A stretch of 52,610 bases of DNA from DASQUK01 sp046723645. GTDB taxonomy: Bacteria > Actinomycetota > Acidimicrobiia > Acidimicrobiales > VFJN01. The position numbers and the translations under genes were made by a program. Location: positions 1-52,610 of the forward strand of contig JBKOUY010000139.1 of NCBI GenBank assembly GCA_046723645.1. Direction: 5' to 3'. The notes below the pieces were generated by a model. The model saw only the letters and a program-made list of their open reading frames with translations. It was not told where the DNA came from and searched no databases. Shown here in pieces: positions 8,592-16,660 of this stretch. Position 1 is the first letter of the stretch. Each line of letters begins with the position of its first letter.

Positions 8592-8603
8592 ACATACGCA
8601 CAG

Positions 8604-8981
8604 GTGGTCGAGGGCGTCCGCACCGCCATCGCTGCGTACACGCAGGCGCTCGACGACGGTCGGACCGACGATGTCGTCGCCACCTTCTGCCGCGACGGCG
8701 TCTGCGAGATCCCGGGCATGGGCACCCACGAGGGCCACGACGCCCTCCGCGAGGCCTACGCCGAGTGGACGCCGGAGCGACCGCAGCGCCACCTCGTCGT
8801 CAACACGCTCGTCACAGACTGGGACGACCACACCGCGACGGCGACCAGCGACGTGATCTTCATCCTCAAAGGCGACGCGGGGTGGGCGATCCAGCTCGTC
8901 GGCCGGTACGACGACACCCTCCACCACTGCGACGGCAGGTGGCGGTTCCACCGCCGGCTGGCCACGTTCGTCACGGACTAG
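8604..8981 (+). pseudogene. SnoaL/NTF2-like protein, 5'-truncated
   Basis: The product shows a SnoaL-like fold: AIAAYTQALDDGRTDDVVATFCRDGVCEIPGMGTHEG, then DHTATATSDVIFI, and the closing GRYDDTLHHCDGRWRFHRRLATFV. The family normally starts 15-25 residues earlier with an unrelated helix. Here the frame runs back into antisense of the acyl-CoA synthetase remnant, so the native 5' end looks lost. A GTG at 8604 behind CAGG could still allow expression of 125 residues, so it may be functional. Function in relatives: polyketide/steroid-type cyclase, isomerase or dehydratase. Confidence 0.65.
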
Positions 8982-8997
8982 TGGGGCCGCCCCCTAG
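8978..8997. terminator. Hairpin between convergent genes
   Basis: The ends CTAG...CTAG and an inner GGG/CCC pair form an almost perfect inverted repeat overlapping the SnoaL-like stop and lying 15 bases before the stop of the convergent LLM gene. There is no T-tract, as is common for GC-rich actinobacterial terminators. It could serve both directions. Confidence 0.4.
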
Positions 8998-9012
8998 CCA
9001 CGCCCGGCGGCG

Positions 9013-9858
9013 TCAGCCGGTGAACGCGGGCATGACGTCGCGCACGAACCGCTCCACCTGGGCGGCGCCGGCCCCGGGCCAGCCACACACGAGGTAGCCG
9101 TAGCCGGCGTCGCGCCACTTCCCCGCGTGCTTGCGGGCAGTCTCGATGTCGTCGAGCGACAACGAGCCGGCGCGGAGGATGTCCGAGGGGTCGCGGCCCG
9201 CCTCGATCGCGAGCTGGTCGATGCGCTCGTACACCGGGCGCAGCGAGTTCGGCGTGCCGAACGAGTGCCAGGCGTCGGCGTACCTGGCGACCAGTGGAAG
9301 CGTGCGGCGAGGCCCACTCCCGCCGATCCAGATGGGTGGGCGCGGGCGCTGCACCGGGGCCGGCCGCAGCTGCGCGTCACGCAGCGACACGACGTTTCCC
9401 TGGTACGAGACGACGTCGCCGGTGAACAGGCGCGCCACGATCTCGAGCGTGTCCTCGAGCAACGCGAACCGCTCGCCGGTCGGGGGGAACGGGATGCCGA
9501 GCTCGCGGTGCTCCTTGTCGAACCACGCCGCGCCGAGCGCCAGATCCAGGCGGCCGTGCGAGGCGTGGTCGACGGTGAGCGCCTGCGCCGCGAACACCGA
9601 CGGGTGCCGGTAGGTCACGCCCGTCACGAGCAAACCGAGGCGGATGCGCGTGGTCAGTGCGGCGAGGGCGGCCAACGTCGTCATGCCTTCGAACGTCTCG
9701 CCCGGCCCCTCGCCGTACATCGGCTGGAGGTGGTCGAAGCCCCAGGCGCCGTCGAAGCCCAGCTCCTCCGCAAGCATCACACGGCGCACCAGCTCGTCCC
9801 ACGGCATTCGCTGCTGCGCAACGTCGAGTCCGAATCGCATGGACCGGAACACTGTCAC
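9013..9858 (-). CDS. LLM-class F420-dependent oxidoreductase
   Basis: This 281-aa bacterial-luciferase-like TIM barrel has MRFGLDVAQQRMPWDELVRRVMLAEELGFDGAWGFDH at the start, TTRIRLGLLVTGVTYRHP and GRLDLALGAAW in the barrel, and PIWIGGSG before the last third. Relatives transfer hydride from F420H2 (or FMNH2) to lipophilic substrates. GTG at 9858 has an AGGG site 5 nt upstream; ATG at 9840 is an alternative start. It stands between the SnoaL remnant (convergent) and a divergent DHFR-like gene, in the catabolic block. Confidence 0.9.
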   Translation of the reverse strand: MTVFRSMRFGLDVAQQRMPWDELVRRVMLAEELGFDGAWGFDHLQPMYGEGPGETFEGMTTLAALAALTTRIRLGLLVTGVTYRHPSVFAAQALTVDHASHGRLDLALGAAWFDKEHRELGIPFPPTGERFALLEDTLEIVARLFTGDVVSYQGNVVSLRDAQLRPAPVQRPRPPIWIGGSGPRRTLPLVARYADAWHSFGTPNSLRPVYERIDQLAIEAGRDPSDILRAGSLSLDDIETARKHAGKWRDAGYGYLVCGWPGAGAAQVERFVRDVMPAFTG

Positions 9859-9991
9859 ATGCGCCCTGCCGTCCCAACGCGATTGGCGGCACCAAGGCGA
9901 TCCGGTCGGCCACCCGCGTCGATGAGCTCAGCGCCCCAATTGCGTCCTACCACAGGATCCGCAAGCCCGAACCCACATGACAGGAGAATCC

Positions 9992-10603
9992 ATGGCCCCC
10001 ATCAGCGCCAGCATGTTCATCGCACTCGACGGCGTCGTCGACCCCGGTGTCGGCAATTGGCACTTCCCATACTTCAACGAGGAGATGGGCAAGGCCGTGG
10101 ATGTGACGCACGACGCCGACGTCATGCTGTTCGGCCGCGTCACCTACGACAGCTTCGCGGGTGCCTGGCCCGAACGGGAGGAGGCGGGAGAGGAGGACGC
10201 CGCAATGGCCAAGCGGCTGGGCGACATGCGCAAGATCGTGGCTTCACGCAGCCCACGGGAGTTCACCTGGCGCAACTCGGAGCAGCTCCAGGGCGATCTC
10301 GTCGACGCGGTCACGGCGCTGAAGAACGACCCGGGCGTCCGACGGATCGCACTGAGCGGGTCGGTGTCGGTCGTGCGCCAGGTGCTCGACGCCGGTCTGC
10401 TCGACGAGCTGCATCTTTTCGTCCACCCGGCCACTGCGGGGTCGGGCCTCAGGCTGTTCGAGGAGGGTGGACCGCCTCGGCACCTCAAGCTGGCCTCCGC
10501 GCAGCCGTTCAGCACCGGAGTCCTGTACCTCGTGTACACGCCCGACCCGAGCCCGCCGGCCGGCTCGTACGAGGAGGCGAAGGAGGCGCTGCCCCAGGAA
10601 TGA
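9992..10603 (+). CDS. Dihydrofolate-reductase-like (RibD C-terminal) oxidoreductase
   Basis: The 203-aa product has the RibD_C/DHFR fold: SMFIALDGVVDPG at the start, DVMLFGRVTYDSFAGAWP, KIVASRSP, RIALSGSVSVVRQVLDAGLLDELHLFVHP, and GSGLRLFEEGG. These actinobacterial proteins bind NADPH but are rarely true folate enzymes. The start at ATG 9992 is backed by AGGAGA 4-9 nt upstream, whereas the longer frame from 9977 is not. It ends just before a strong hairpin. A second relative lies at 50107-50700. Confidence 0.88.
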   Translation: MAPISASMFIALDGVVDPGVGNWHFPYFNEEMGKAVDVTHDADVMLFGRVTYDSFAGAWPEREEAGEEDAAMAKRLGDMRKIVASRSPREFTWRNSEQLQGDLVDAVTALKNDPGVRRIALSGSVSVVRQVLDAGLLDELHLFVHPATAGSGLRLFEEGGPPRHLKLASAQPFSTGVLYLVYTPDPSPPAGSYEEAKEALPQE

Positions 10604-10605
10604 GC

Positions 10606-10621
10606 TCGCCGGGGCCGGCGA
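10606..10621. terminator. GC-rich hairpin after the DHFR-like gene
   Basis: A perfect inverted repeat (TCGCCGG / CCGGCGA with two G between) lies two bases after the stop of the DHFR-like gene and before the convergent thioesterase gene. No T-run follows, so it is a candidate GC-type terminator only. Confidence 0.4.
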
Positions 10622-10680
10622 ACCGCAGCGACGCTGGCGGGAACGGTTGGCCGGCCTAGTGGGCGCTCGCGGTCGGCCAC

Positions 10681-11043
10681 TCAGCCGAACCGGTGCGCGT
10701 CCACGACCGCCCGCTGGTGCGTGCCTTCGCTGATATCCCCGTTGGAGCCGGTCACCTTCACGTCGAACGTGAGGCGGCGCTTGTCGACGGCCTGGAGCGC
10801 GCACGCCACCGTGATCTCCTCGCCGGCCAGCGCTGCGCCGCGGTGACTGACGCAGATGTGCGTGCCCACCGTGACCTCGTTCTCGTCGAGGTGGGGCTGG
10901 GCCGCGCTCAGGCACGTCGCCTCGATCAGCTGCACCATCGATGGGGTGGAGAGCACCTTGACCGGGAGGTGCGCCGGCGCCATGTCCTCGGTGACCGTGT
11001 AGGTGCGCTCGAGCGCCACCCCTTGCGCAAGTGAGTCCCTCAT
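10681..11043 (-). CDS. FlK-like hotdog thioesterase
   Basis: This 120-aa hotdog protein aligns well, by eye, with fluoroacetyl-CoA thioesterase FlK: YTVTEDMAPAHLPVKVLSTPSMVQLIEATC, then HLDENEVTVGTHICVSH, then RRLTFDVKV. FlK's catalytic Thr, Glu and His appear to match the Thr of STPSM, the Glu of LIEAT and the His of VGTHI. The family also contains general small acyl-CoA thioesterases, so fluoroacetate specificity should not be assumed. Its start overlaps the OYE stop by four bases (ATGA), so the two are translationally coupled. Confidence 0.75.
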   Translation of the reverse strand: MRDSLAQGVALERTYTVTEDMAPAHLPVKVLSTPSMVQLIEATCLSAAQPHLDENEVTVGTHICVSHRGAALAGEEITVACALQAVDKRRLTFDVKVTGSNGDISEGTHQRAVVDAHRFG

Positions 11044-12290
11044 CTCTCCTGCTCCATGCTCGTGTCGTCAACGGGCGTGCCGGCCCCGCCCGCACGCCCA
11101 CCGAGGCGGGTGCCCGGTCGCTCGTCCGCGGGGACGAGGACGCAGTGGGTGCCTCGGTAGATGGTGGGCATGCACTTGTTGCAGTGGACGCACAGGCCTT
11201 CGCCAGCGTCACCGGACTGCCAGCGCCGCACGAGGTCGGGCTCCCGCAACAGGGCGCGGCCCATCGCCACCAGCGGGAAGCCCTCGTCGAGGGCCCGGCG
11301 CACGGTGTCGAGCCGGTTGATCCCGCCCAGCAGGATGAGGGGAAGGTCGAGGGTGTCCCTGAACTGCCGGGCGTACGGGAGGAAGTACGCCTCCTCGAAC
11401 GGGTACTCCACCATGAACCGCTTGGCGGTGAGCTTGAACCCGGCGCGCAGCGCCCGGGGAAACACCTCCGCCATCTCGGCGATCGGTGCCTCACCCCGAA
11501 ACAGGTACATCGGGTTCTCGAACGAGCTGCCCCCGGTGAGCTCGAGCGCGTCGAGCGTGCCGTCCGCCGCCAGCAGCCGGGCGACCACCAGGCTCTCGTC
11601 CAGCCAGAGCCCGCCGCGCACCCCGTCGGCCATGTTGAACTTGGCGACGACTGCCACCCGGCCGTCAACCGCCTCCCGCACCTCGGACGCGACCTGGCGG
11701 GCCAGGCGGGCTCGATTCTCGACCGAGCCGCCCCAGCGGTCGGTGCGCCGGTTGAGCTTGGGGCTCAGGAACGCACTGACGAGGTAGCCGTGCCCGAAGT
11801 GCAACTCCAGCGCATCGAAGCCGGCATCCACCGAGCGCCGGGCCGCGTCCACGAACGCGCGCACGACCCTCGCGAGGTCGTCATCGCTGGCGGCCTGCGT
11901 GAAACGCATCGCCCGCGGCGAGAAGATGCGGGACGGGGCGAGCCCCCGGTGGCCGGTGCCTGCCGCCACCGGGCCGGCGTGGCCGAGCTGGATGCTCGCG
12001 GCGGCACCGTGGCCGTGCACCGCGTCGACCAGCCGCGCCAGGCCCGGCACCGCGTCGTCCGTCACCACGATCTCGCCTGGAGCGCCCCGACCGTCGTCGG
12101 ACACCGCGCAATAGGCCAGCGTCGTCATCCCCACGCCGCCGCGGGCCACGGCCTCGTGGTAGTCGACCAGCGCATCGGTGACCAGGCCGCGCCGCGCCAT
12201 TCCCTCGAACGTCGCGGCCTTGATGATCGGGTTGCGCAGCGTCACCGGCCCCAGCCGGGCAGGTGCGAACACTTCGGCCACTGCGGTCAC
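11040..12290 (-). CDS. NADH:flavin oxidoreductase (Old Yellow Enzyme / 2,4-dienoyl-CoA-reductase-like)
   Basis: This 416-aa FMN TIM barrel has LGPVTLRNPIIKAATFEGMARRG at the start, SIQLGHAG, a DALELHFGHGYLVSAFLSPKLNRRTDRWGGS block, and GLCVHCNKCMP near the C-terminus. The Cys set there (CxxCxxC and a further Cys) resembles the FeS-binding loop of dienoyl-CoA reductases, but the C-terminal NAD-binding half of those longer enzymes is absent. GTG at 12290 has GGGGAG 7 nt upstream; the longer frame to 12641 is antisense of the enoyl-CoA hydratase. It is coupled to the FlK-like thioesterase, which suggests an enoyl-thioester substrate. Confidence 0.88.
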   Translation of the reverse strand: MTAVAEVFAPARLGPVTLRNPIIKAATFEGMARRGLVTDALVDYHEAVARGGVGMTTLAYCAVSDDGRGAPGEIVVTDDAVPGLARLVDAVHGHGAAASIQLGHAGPVAAGTGHRGLAPSRIFSPRAMRFTQAASDDDLARVVRAFVDAARRSVDAGFDALELHFGHGYLVSAFLSPKLNRRTDRWGGSVENRARLARQVASEVREAVDGRVAVVAKFNMADGVRGGLWLDESLVVARLLAADGTLDALELTGGSSFENPMYLFRGEAPIAEMAEVFPRALRAGFKLTAKRFMVEYPFEEAYFLPYARQFRDTLDLPLILLGGINRLDTVRRALDEGFPLVAMGRALLREPDLVRRWQSGDAGEGLCVHCNKCMPTIYRGTHCVLVPADERPGTRLGGRAGGAGTPVDDTSMEQER

Positions 12291-12422
12291 GAGCCCACTC
12301 CCCCGTCGATGGTCAACGCATCCTACGGACGCGGTCCGGAGGTCCCGTGTCCGGACGGCCAAGCAGGAGTCCACACCGTGACGCATTCGGCGGGCCGTGA
12401 GACGCTCGGCTAGACCGATCGC

Positions 12423-13214
12423 ATGGCCGTCGTCCTCTACGAGGTGACCGACCGCGTCGCCGTCGTGACGCTCAACCGACCCGAGGCACGGAACGCGCTG
12501 TCCGCGGAGGTGCGCCGCGAGCTGCCACGGGCCATGGGGCGGGCGGACGACGACGCCGACGTGGATGCCGTGATCCTGACGGGCGCCGATCCCGCTTTCT
12601 GCGCCGGCCTCGATCTCAAGGAGCTCGGCTCCGGCGAGCACGATGTGGCTCGCGGCGCGAGGTCAGGCGAACCGGCCGGCGGTGTTCGCGGCCCGATCCC
12701 GTCGATGACCAAGCCGGTCATCGGGGCCATCAACGGCGCCGCCATCACCGGCGGCTTCGAGCTGGCGCTGCACTGCTCGTTCCTCGTCGCCTCCGAGCGG
12801 GCGCGGTTCGCGGACACCCACTGCCGGGTCGGCATCCAGCCCGGCTGGGGCCTCACCGTCCTGCTCGCCGAAGCCGTCGGCGTGCGCCGAGCACGGGAGC
12901 TCTCGATCACCGGCAACTTCCTCGACGCGCCCACGGCTCAGGCCTGGGGCCTCGTGAACCACGTCGTTCCCCACGACGAGCTCATGCCATTCTGCCTGCG
13001 GCTTGCCGCCGACGTCGTCTCCAGCGACCAGGGCGGCGTCCGGCGGATCCTGCGCACGTACGCCGAGCAGCAGCTCGTCGACGGCGCCCGTGCGTGGGAC
13101 GTGGAGGCCGCCGCCGGCCGCGAATGGCTGCGGACCGGTGGCGGAACCGCGGACACGATCGAGGCTCGGCGCCGGTCGATCATGGCGCGCGGCCGAGCCC
13201 AGGCGGGCGGCTGA
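12423..13214 (+). CDS. Enoyl-CoA hydratase/isomerase (crotonase family)
   Basis: This 263-aa crotonase-fold protein has VAVVTLNRPEARNALS, the oxyanion-hole Gly of AFCAGLDLKE, and INGAAITGGFELALHCSFLVAS. At the position of the first catalytic Glu of rat hydratase (the PE.LLG site) it reads THCRVGIQPGWG, so this Glu is absent. The second Glu site (ARELSITG) is kept. It may therefore be an isomerase, hydrolase or altered hydratase rather than a standard beta-oxidation hydratase. It is divergent from the OYE-thioesterase pair, which fits acyl-CoA catabolism. Confidence 0.88.
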   Translation: MAVVLYEVTDRVAVVTLNRPEARNALSAEVRRELPRAMGRADDDADVDAVILTGADPAFCAGLDLKELGSGEHDVARGARSGEPAGGVRGPIPSMTKPVIGAINGAAITGGFELALHCSFLVASERARFADTHCRVGIQPGWGLTVLLAEAVGVRRARELSITGNFLDAPTAQAWGLVNHVVPHDELMPFCLRLAADVVSSDQGGVRRILRTYAEQQLVDGARAWDVEAAAGREWLRTGGGTADTIEARRRSIMARGRAQAGG

Positions 13215-13223
13215 CAGGCCGGC

Positions 13224-14339
13224 TCAGAGGAGCCCGGACAGGCGGTCGACGGCCTTGGAGACGTCGTCGCCGCCGGCGCCGAAGCCGACGCGAAAGTGGC
13301 TGGGCACGCCGAAGCAGTCGCCCGGTGCCAGCAGCACGCCACGGGCGGCCGCCCCCTCGCAGAAGGGCCGGCTCGACTCACCGGAGCGCAGCCACGGCCA
13401 CGCCGTCAGCCCCCCACCGGGTGGAATCCATCCGAACCGCTCGGCGTGCTCTGCGAAGAACGGTTCGATGGTTCGAAGGTTGGCGCTGGCCACCCGTTGC
13501 GTCCGTTCGAGGATCAGCTCGCGGTTCCGCACACCGATGACGCCCAGTGCCTCGCCGAGGGGTGACGAGCCGGACACCGTGAGGTAGCCGCGAGCGTTCT
13601 CGTACCGCGCGCGGCGCGCCGGGTCCCGCTCGACGATCCACCCCAGCCGCAGGCCGCTGAGGCACAGCGCCTTCGAGAAGTCTCCGAGCACGGTCACGCC
13701 CGGGTGCCGGCTGGCCGAGGGTGCCGCAGGGCCGTGGTAGATGGGGTGGTACACCTCGTCGACGACGAGTTGGACGCCTTGCTGGCCGGTGAAGTCGTGC
13801 AGCTCGTCGAGCTCGGCGCTGCCGATCACCGCACCCGTCGGATTGTGGGGCGAGTTGACCAGGACCAGCTTCGTCCGCCCGTCGGTGAGCGAGCGGATCT
13901 CGTCGAGGTCGATCCGGAACCCTGCCTCCCCGCGGAGGTGGTAGTGGCGGGCCTCGAGACCGAGCACCTGCGCTGCCTCGTCGAAGGTGGGAAACCCGGG
14001 GTGTGGCAACACCACGTTGGCGCCGGCCTCGGCGGCATGGATGAACAAGATCCACAGCGCCTCCGACGCACCCGTCGTGATGCGGACGTCGTCGGCGGTG
14101 ACGCCGGCCACGGCGGCAAGGGCCTCGCGAAGCTCGGCGTCACCCTCCGGCGGTCCGTAGTACAGCGGCCGGTCGAACAGCCGCTCCCGTGCCTCGTCGT
14201 CGACGAGCGCCAGGAGCTCGCGGACGGTCCACCGGGGCCCGGTGCTCGAGGCGAGGTCATACTCGATGGGAGGCGAGGCGAACTGATGCTTGCTGAGCCA
14301 CTGGTCGAGGAGGAACGGCCTGAGCTCCACGGTCGTCAC
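13224..14339 (-). CDS. PLP-dependent class I/II aminotransferase
   Basis: The 371-aa fold-type I enzyme shows YYGPPEGDAELREALA, TTGASEALWILF, NSPHNPTG, the Asp-x-x-Tyr motif VVDEVYHP, and the Schiff-base lysine in GDFSKALCLSGLRLGW, with RVGFG near the end for the substrate carboxylate. The substrate amino acid cannot be told. I place the start at GTG 14339; the frame continuing to 14438 would overlap the PadR gene and its operator. The gene is divergent from padR-like 14429 and shares an AT-rich inverted repeat with it, so PadR control is likely. No strong ribosome site is visible; it may be leaderless. Confidence 0.87.
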   Translation of the reverse strand: MTTVELRPFLLDQWLSKHQFASPPIEYDLASSTGPRWTVRELLALVDDEARERLFDRPLYYGPPEGDAELREALAAVAGVTADDVRITTGASEALWILFIHAAEAGANVVLPHPGFPTFDEAAQVLGLEARHYHLRGEAGFRIDLDEIRSLTDGRTKLVLVNSPHNPTGAVIGSAELDELHDFTGQQGVQLVVDEVYHPIYHGPAAPSASRHPGVTVLGDFSKALCLSGLRLGWIVERDPARRARYENARGYLTVSGSSPLGEALGVIGVRNRELILERTQRVASANLRTIEPFFAEHAERFGWIPPGGGLTAWPWLRSGESSRPFCEGAAARGVLLAPGDCFGVPSHFRVGFGAGGDDVSKAVDRLSGLL

Positions 14340-14397
14340 CGTACGGCGTTCGGGTGCGGCCGCCGAAGCAATAAGCTGCGGACTATTCCGTCTAGCG

Positions 14398-14418
14398 ATA
14401 TAACGCCGGACGTAATAT
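14398..14418. promoter_or_regulatory. Inverted repeat, candidate PadR operator
   Basis: ATATAACG and CGTAATAT are near-perfect inverted arms spaced by 5 bases, in the 89-bp gap between the divergent aminotransferase and PadR genes. The region is strikingly AT-rich for this genome and also holds a longer outer dyad beginning GACTAT and ending ATAGTC. AT-rich dyads of this type are the usual binding sites of PadR regulators, often autoregulatory. Confidence 0.55.
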
Positions 14419-14428
14419 AGTCGGAGTC

Positions 14429-14746
14429 GTGACGACACAGCTCGGCCGCTACAGCGAACCCGCGCTGCTGATCCTGACCTCGCTGACCGCGGGCGACCGC
14501 CACGGCTATGCCATCAGCGACGACGTCGAGGCGCTCACCGGTCAGCGACCCGGCCCGGGCACGCTGTACGGGGCGCTGTCCCGACTCGAGGCCGCCGGCC
14601 TCGTCGAGGCCCTGCCCGGCGACCGGCGCCGCCGCCCGTACCGGATCACCCCCGACGGGCTCCGCTTCGTCCAGGGCGAGGCACGGCGCCTCGCCGCGCT
14701 CGCCGCCGAGGCGAGTCGTCGGCTCGAGCTGCGGGCCGCCCGATGA
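14429..14746 (+). CDS. PadR-family transcriptional regulator
   Basis: The 105-aa winged helix has SEPALLILTSLTAGDRHGYAISDDVEAL..., the PGTLYGALSRLEAAGLVEAL wing and RRPYRITPDGLRFV. It is a short PadR type without a long dimerisation tail. The GTG start directly follows the operator-like repeat. The stop overlaps the next gene by four bases (ATGA). In relatives this kind of regulator controls itself and the small membrane protein that follows; the divergent aminotransferase is another likely target. Confidence 0.88.
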   Translation: MTTQLGRYSEPALLILTSLTAGDRHGYAISDDVEALTGQRPGPGTLYGALSRLEAAGLVEALPGDRRRRPYRITPDGLRFVQGEARRLAALAAEASRRLELRAAR

Positions 14747-15141
14747 GACCCCTCATGCGCCTGTTCCCTCGGTCGTGGAGGGCACGGTACGGCGACGAGA
14801 TCGCCGATCACCTCGGTCACAGCAGGCGCCCAGCTCGTGACCGGCTCGACCTGCTGATTGCCCTCGGGCCGGTCTGGTCCGACGAGAGCGCACGGAGGCT
14901 TCCGATGCTCACCTCACGCGTGTTGATGCGCACCGTCGCCGCGGGATTGTGTGCGGTCGGCATCGTCGCCACCGCGTTGGCGACCCTCGGGCTACAGCAC
15001 GGGCTTGTCGAGCTGCCCCGACACTGGTGGTCGGCTCCCGCCCCCCTGCCGCTCGCCGCCGCCGCGGTGCTCCTTGCCGTCGGCGAACACGCCAGCCGCC
15101 GCTCCCCCCACCTGCACCGTGGCACCGGCGAGGAGGAGTGA
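14743..15141 (+). CDS. Small membrane protein linked to PadR
   Basis: The 132-aa product starts with LMRLFPRSWRARYGDEIADHL, a motif I know from actinobacterial proteins encoded directly after PadR-type regulators. Two hydrophobic helices follow (about 62-82 and 100-118) and a short charged tail. Function unknown. Its overlap with padR suggests it is made in equal amounts and may transmit or modulate a membrane signal. Confidence 0.65.
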   Translation: MRPLMRLFPRSWRARYGDEIADHLGHSRRPARDRLDLLIALGPVWSDESARRLPMLTSRVLMRTVAAGLCAVGIVATALATLGLQHGLVELPRHWWSAPAPLPLAAAAVLLAVGEHASRRSPHLHRGTGEEE

Positions 15142-15153
15142 GAGGCCGAGCGG

Positions 15154-15861
15154 ATGAGCCAGGATGGTGTGCCAGTCCGCACAGCTCGTAAAGGAACCGC
15201 GTTGTCCGAGCGATCAGGAAACCTCGCAGGCGATCCGTTCGGTGGTCGGCAGCCAACCAGTCACGAACGGCTGACGGGGCTGCCCTGGGACGCGTCGTAC
15301 CAGGACCGCCGTGCGCCCTGGGATGTCGGCCGGCCGCAGCCGCCGGTGGTGCGGTTGGCGTCCGAGGGCGGATTCGCCGGAGCGGTGCTCGATGCGGGCT
15401 GCGGGACCGGCGAGAACGCTCTTCACGTGGCGTCGCTGGGACTGCCGGTCCTGGGCATTGACGTGGCCGAGACGGCACTCGCGATGGCCCGAGCGAAGGC
15501 TGCCGACCGTGGGATCGAGGTCGAGTTCGTGGCGGCGGACGCGTTCCGGCTGGAACGTCTGGGGCGCACGTTCGACACGGTGCTGGACTGCGGGCTGTTC
15601 CACAGCCTCGACGGCGACGAGCGACCCGGATACGTGGCGAGCCTCGCATCGGTGACCGAGCACGGCGGGACCCTGTACGTGCTGTGTTTCAGTGACGATG
15701 GTCCGGACGCCGGCCCGCACCCCGTCGGTCGGCAAGAGCTGCTGGCAGCGTTCAACCCGGCCGATGGATGGAACGTCGCCGCCGTCGAACCGGACCGGCT
15801 TCTGACGAGATTCCACGACGGCGGCGCACCGGCCTGGTGCGCCACGATCAAGCGGATCTAG
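15154..15861 (+). CDS. Class I SAM-dependent methyltransferase (TPMT/UbiE-like)
   Basis: The 235-aa product has the SAM motif I AVLDAGCGTGENALHVA, an acidic post-I GIDVAETAL, and motif DTVLDCGLFHSLD. The opening WDASYQDRRAPWDVGRPQPPV is typical of thiopurine-methyltransferase-like proteins that often act on small thiols, tellurite/selenite or halides. The exact start is unsure because the first 40 residues are poorly conserved; a start near the ERSGNLAGD segment is possible. It follows the PadR membrane gene by 12 bp and may be in the same transcript. Confidence 0.82.
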   Translation: MSQDGVPVRTARKGTALSERSGNLAGDPFGGRQPTSHERLTGLPWDASYQDRRAPWDVGRPQPPVVRLASEGGFAGAVLDAGCGTGENALHVASLGLPVLGIDVAETALAMARAKAADRGIEVEFVAADAFRLERLGRTFDTVLDCGLFHSLDGDERPGYVASLASVTEHGGTLYVLCFSDDGPDAGPHPVGRQELLAAFNPADGWNVAAVEPDRLLTRFHDGGAPAWCATIKRI

Positions 15862-16179
15862 ACCGCGCGACTGCTCGGCCGGCACTGCCGAGCACGCCTG
15901 GTGGTCACTTTCCGGTCACCTCCACGGCGTCGGCGGGTGCGGTGATGGTGATCCGTGCGCCGAGGTCGAAGATAGCTCGAATCGTGCGAGACGCTGGTTG
16001 GGGCTGCCCGGCGACCGGGTCACAGGCCTTCAGGGAGCTGCACGCCGGGCGTCGCCACGCGGGAGGACCCGTCCACGCCGGATCTCGCGGTCTCGCGCGA
16101 CACTGCCGGTCGAGGCCAACCCACAACGGTGTCGCGCCTAGGTCGACGAGTGAGCTGTTTCAAGCGTGGAGGGATGCAA
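15862..16179. other. Gap with a possible minus-strand gene remnant
   Basis: About 320 bases without a full gene. On the minus strand a frame ending at 15905 closes with FDLGARITITAPADAVEVTG, which has the look of a genuine protein C-terminus. The residues before it are Arg/Pro-rich frame noise, so at most a tail of a lost gene remains. I could not name its family. A GGAGGG ribosome site at 16168-16173 belongs to the next gene. Confidence 0.3.
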
Positions 16180-16587
16180 ATGGCAGATGACAAGACGGAT
16201 CCGTCCAAGCTGATAGATGCGAGGATCAGGGAGCTGGGCGACTGGCGCGGCGAGACGCTCAGCAAGGTCCGAGAACTCATCATGGAAGCGGACCCCGATG
16301 TCGTCGAGCAGTGGAAGTGGGCAAAGGCCACGAGCCCCGGAACGCCCGTGTGGTCCCACGGTGGTGATATCTGTACCGGTGAGACCTACAAGAGCGTCGT
16401 CAAGCTGACATTCTTCAAGGGCGCTGCGTTGGACGATCCGTCGGGCCTGTTCAATTCCAGCCTCGGCGGCAATGTCAGGCGGGCGATCGACATCAAAGAG
16501 AGCGACACGATCGATGAAGATGCTCTCAAGAACCTCGTTCGAGAAGCGGTGGACCTGAATCTAAAGAGCAAGGGACAATCCCCCTGA
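16180..16587 (+). CDS. DUF1801-family protein
   Basis: This 135-aa protein carries the DUF1801 pattern: DPDVVEQWKWAKATSPGTPVWSHGGDICTGETYKSVVKLTFFKGA, then SLGGNVRRAIDIKE near the end. The domain is a small alpha/beta YdhG-like fold of unknown function. ATG at 16180 is 6 nt after GGAGGG; the ATG at 16174 touches the site and is less likely. Base composition is visibly less GC-rich than its neighbours, a hint of different origin. Confidence 0.85.
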   Translation: MADDKTDPSKLIDARIRELGDWRGETLSKVRELIMEADPDVVEQWKWAKATSPGTPVWSHGGDICTGETYKSVVKLTFFKGAALDDPSGLFNSSLGGNVRRAIDIKESDTIDEDALKNLVREAVDLNLKSKGQSP

Positions 16588-16660
16588 CGCCCTCGGTAGA
16601 GCGCACTGAACGTGACCGCCGCCGGAGCCTGTCGGCGCTGTGCCGTAGCCTTTGGGTCAC

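Noticed and set aside
8088..8600. N-terminal part of the long plus frame ending at 8981
   Set aside because: It is antisense of the acyl-CoA synthetase remnant; only the part from about 8604 looks like a protein.
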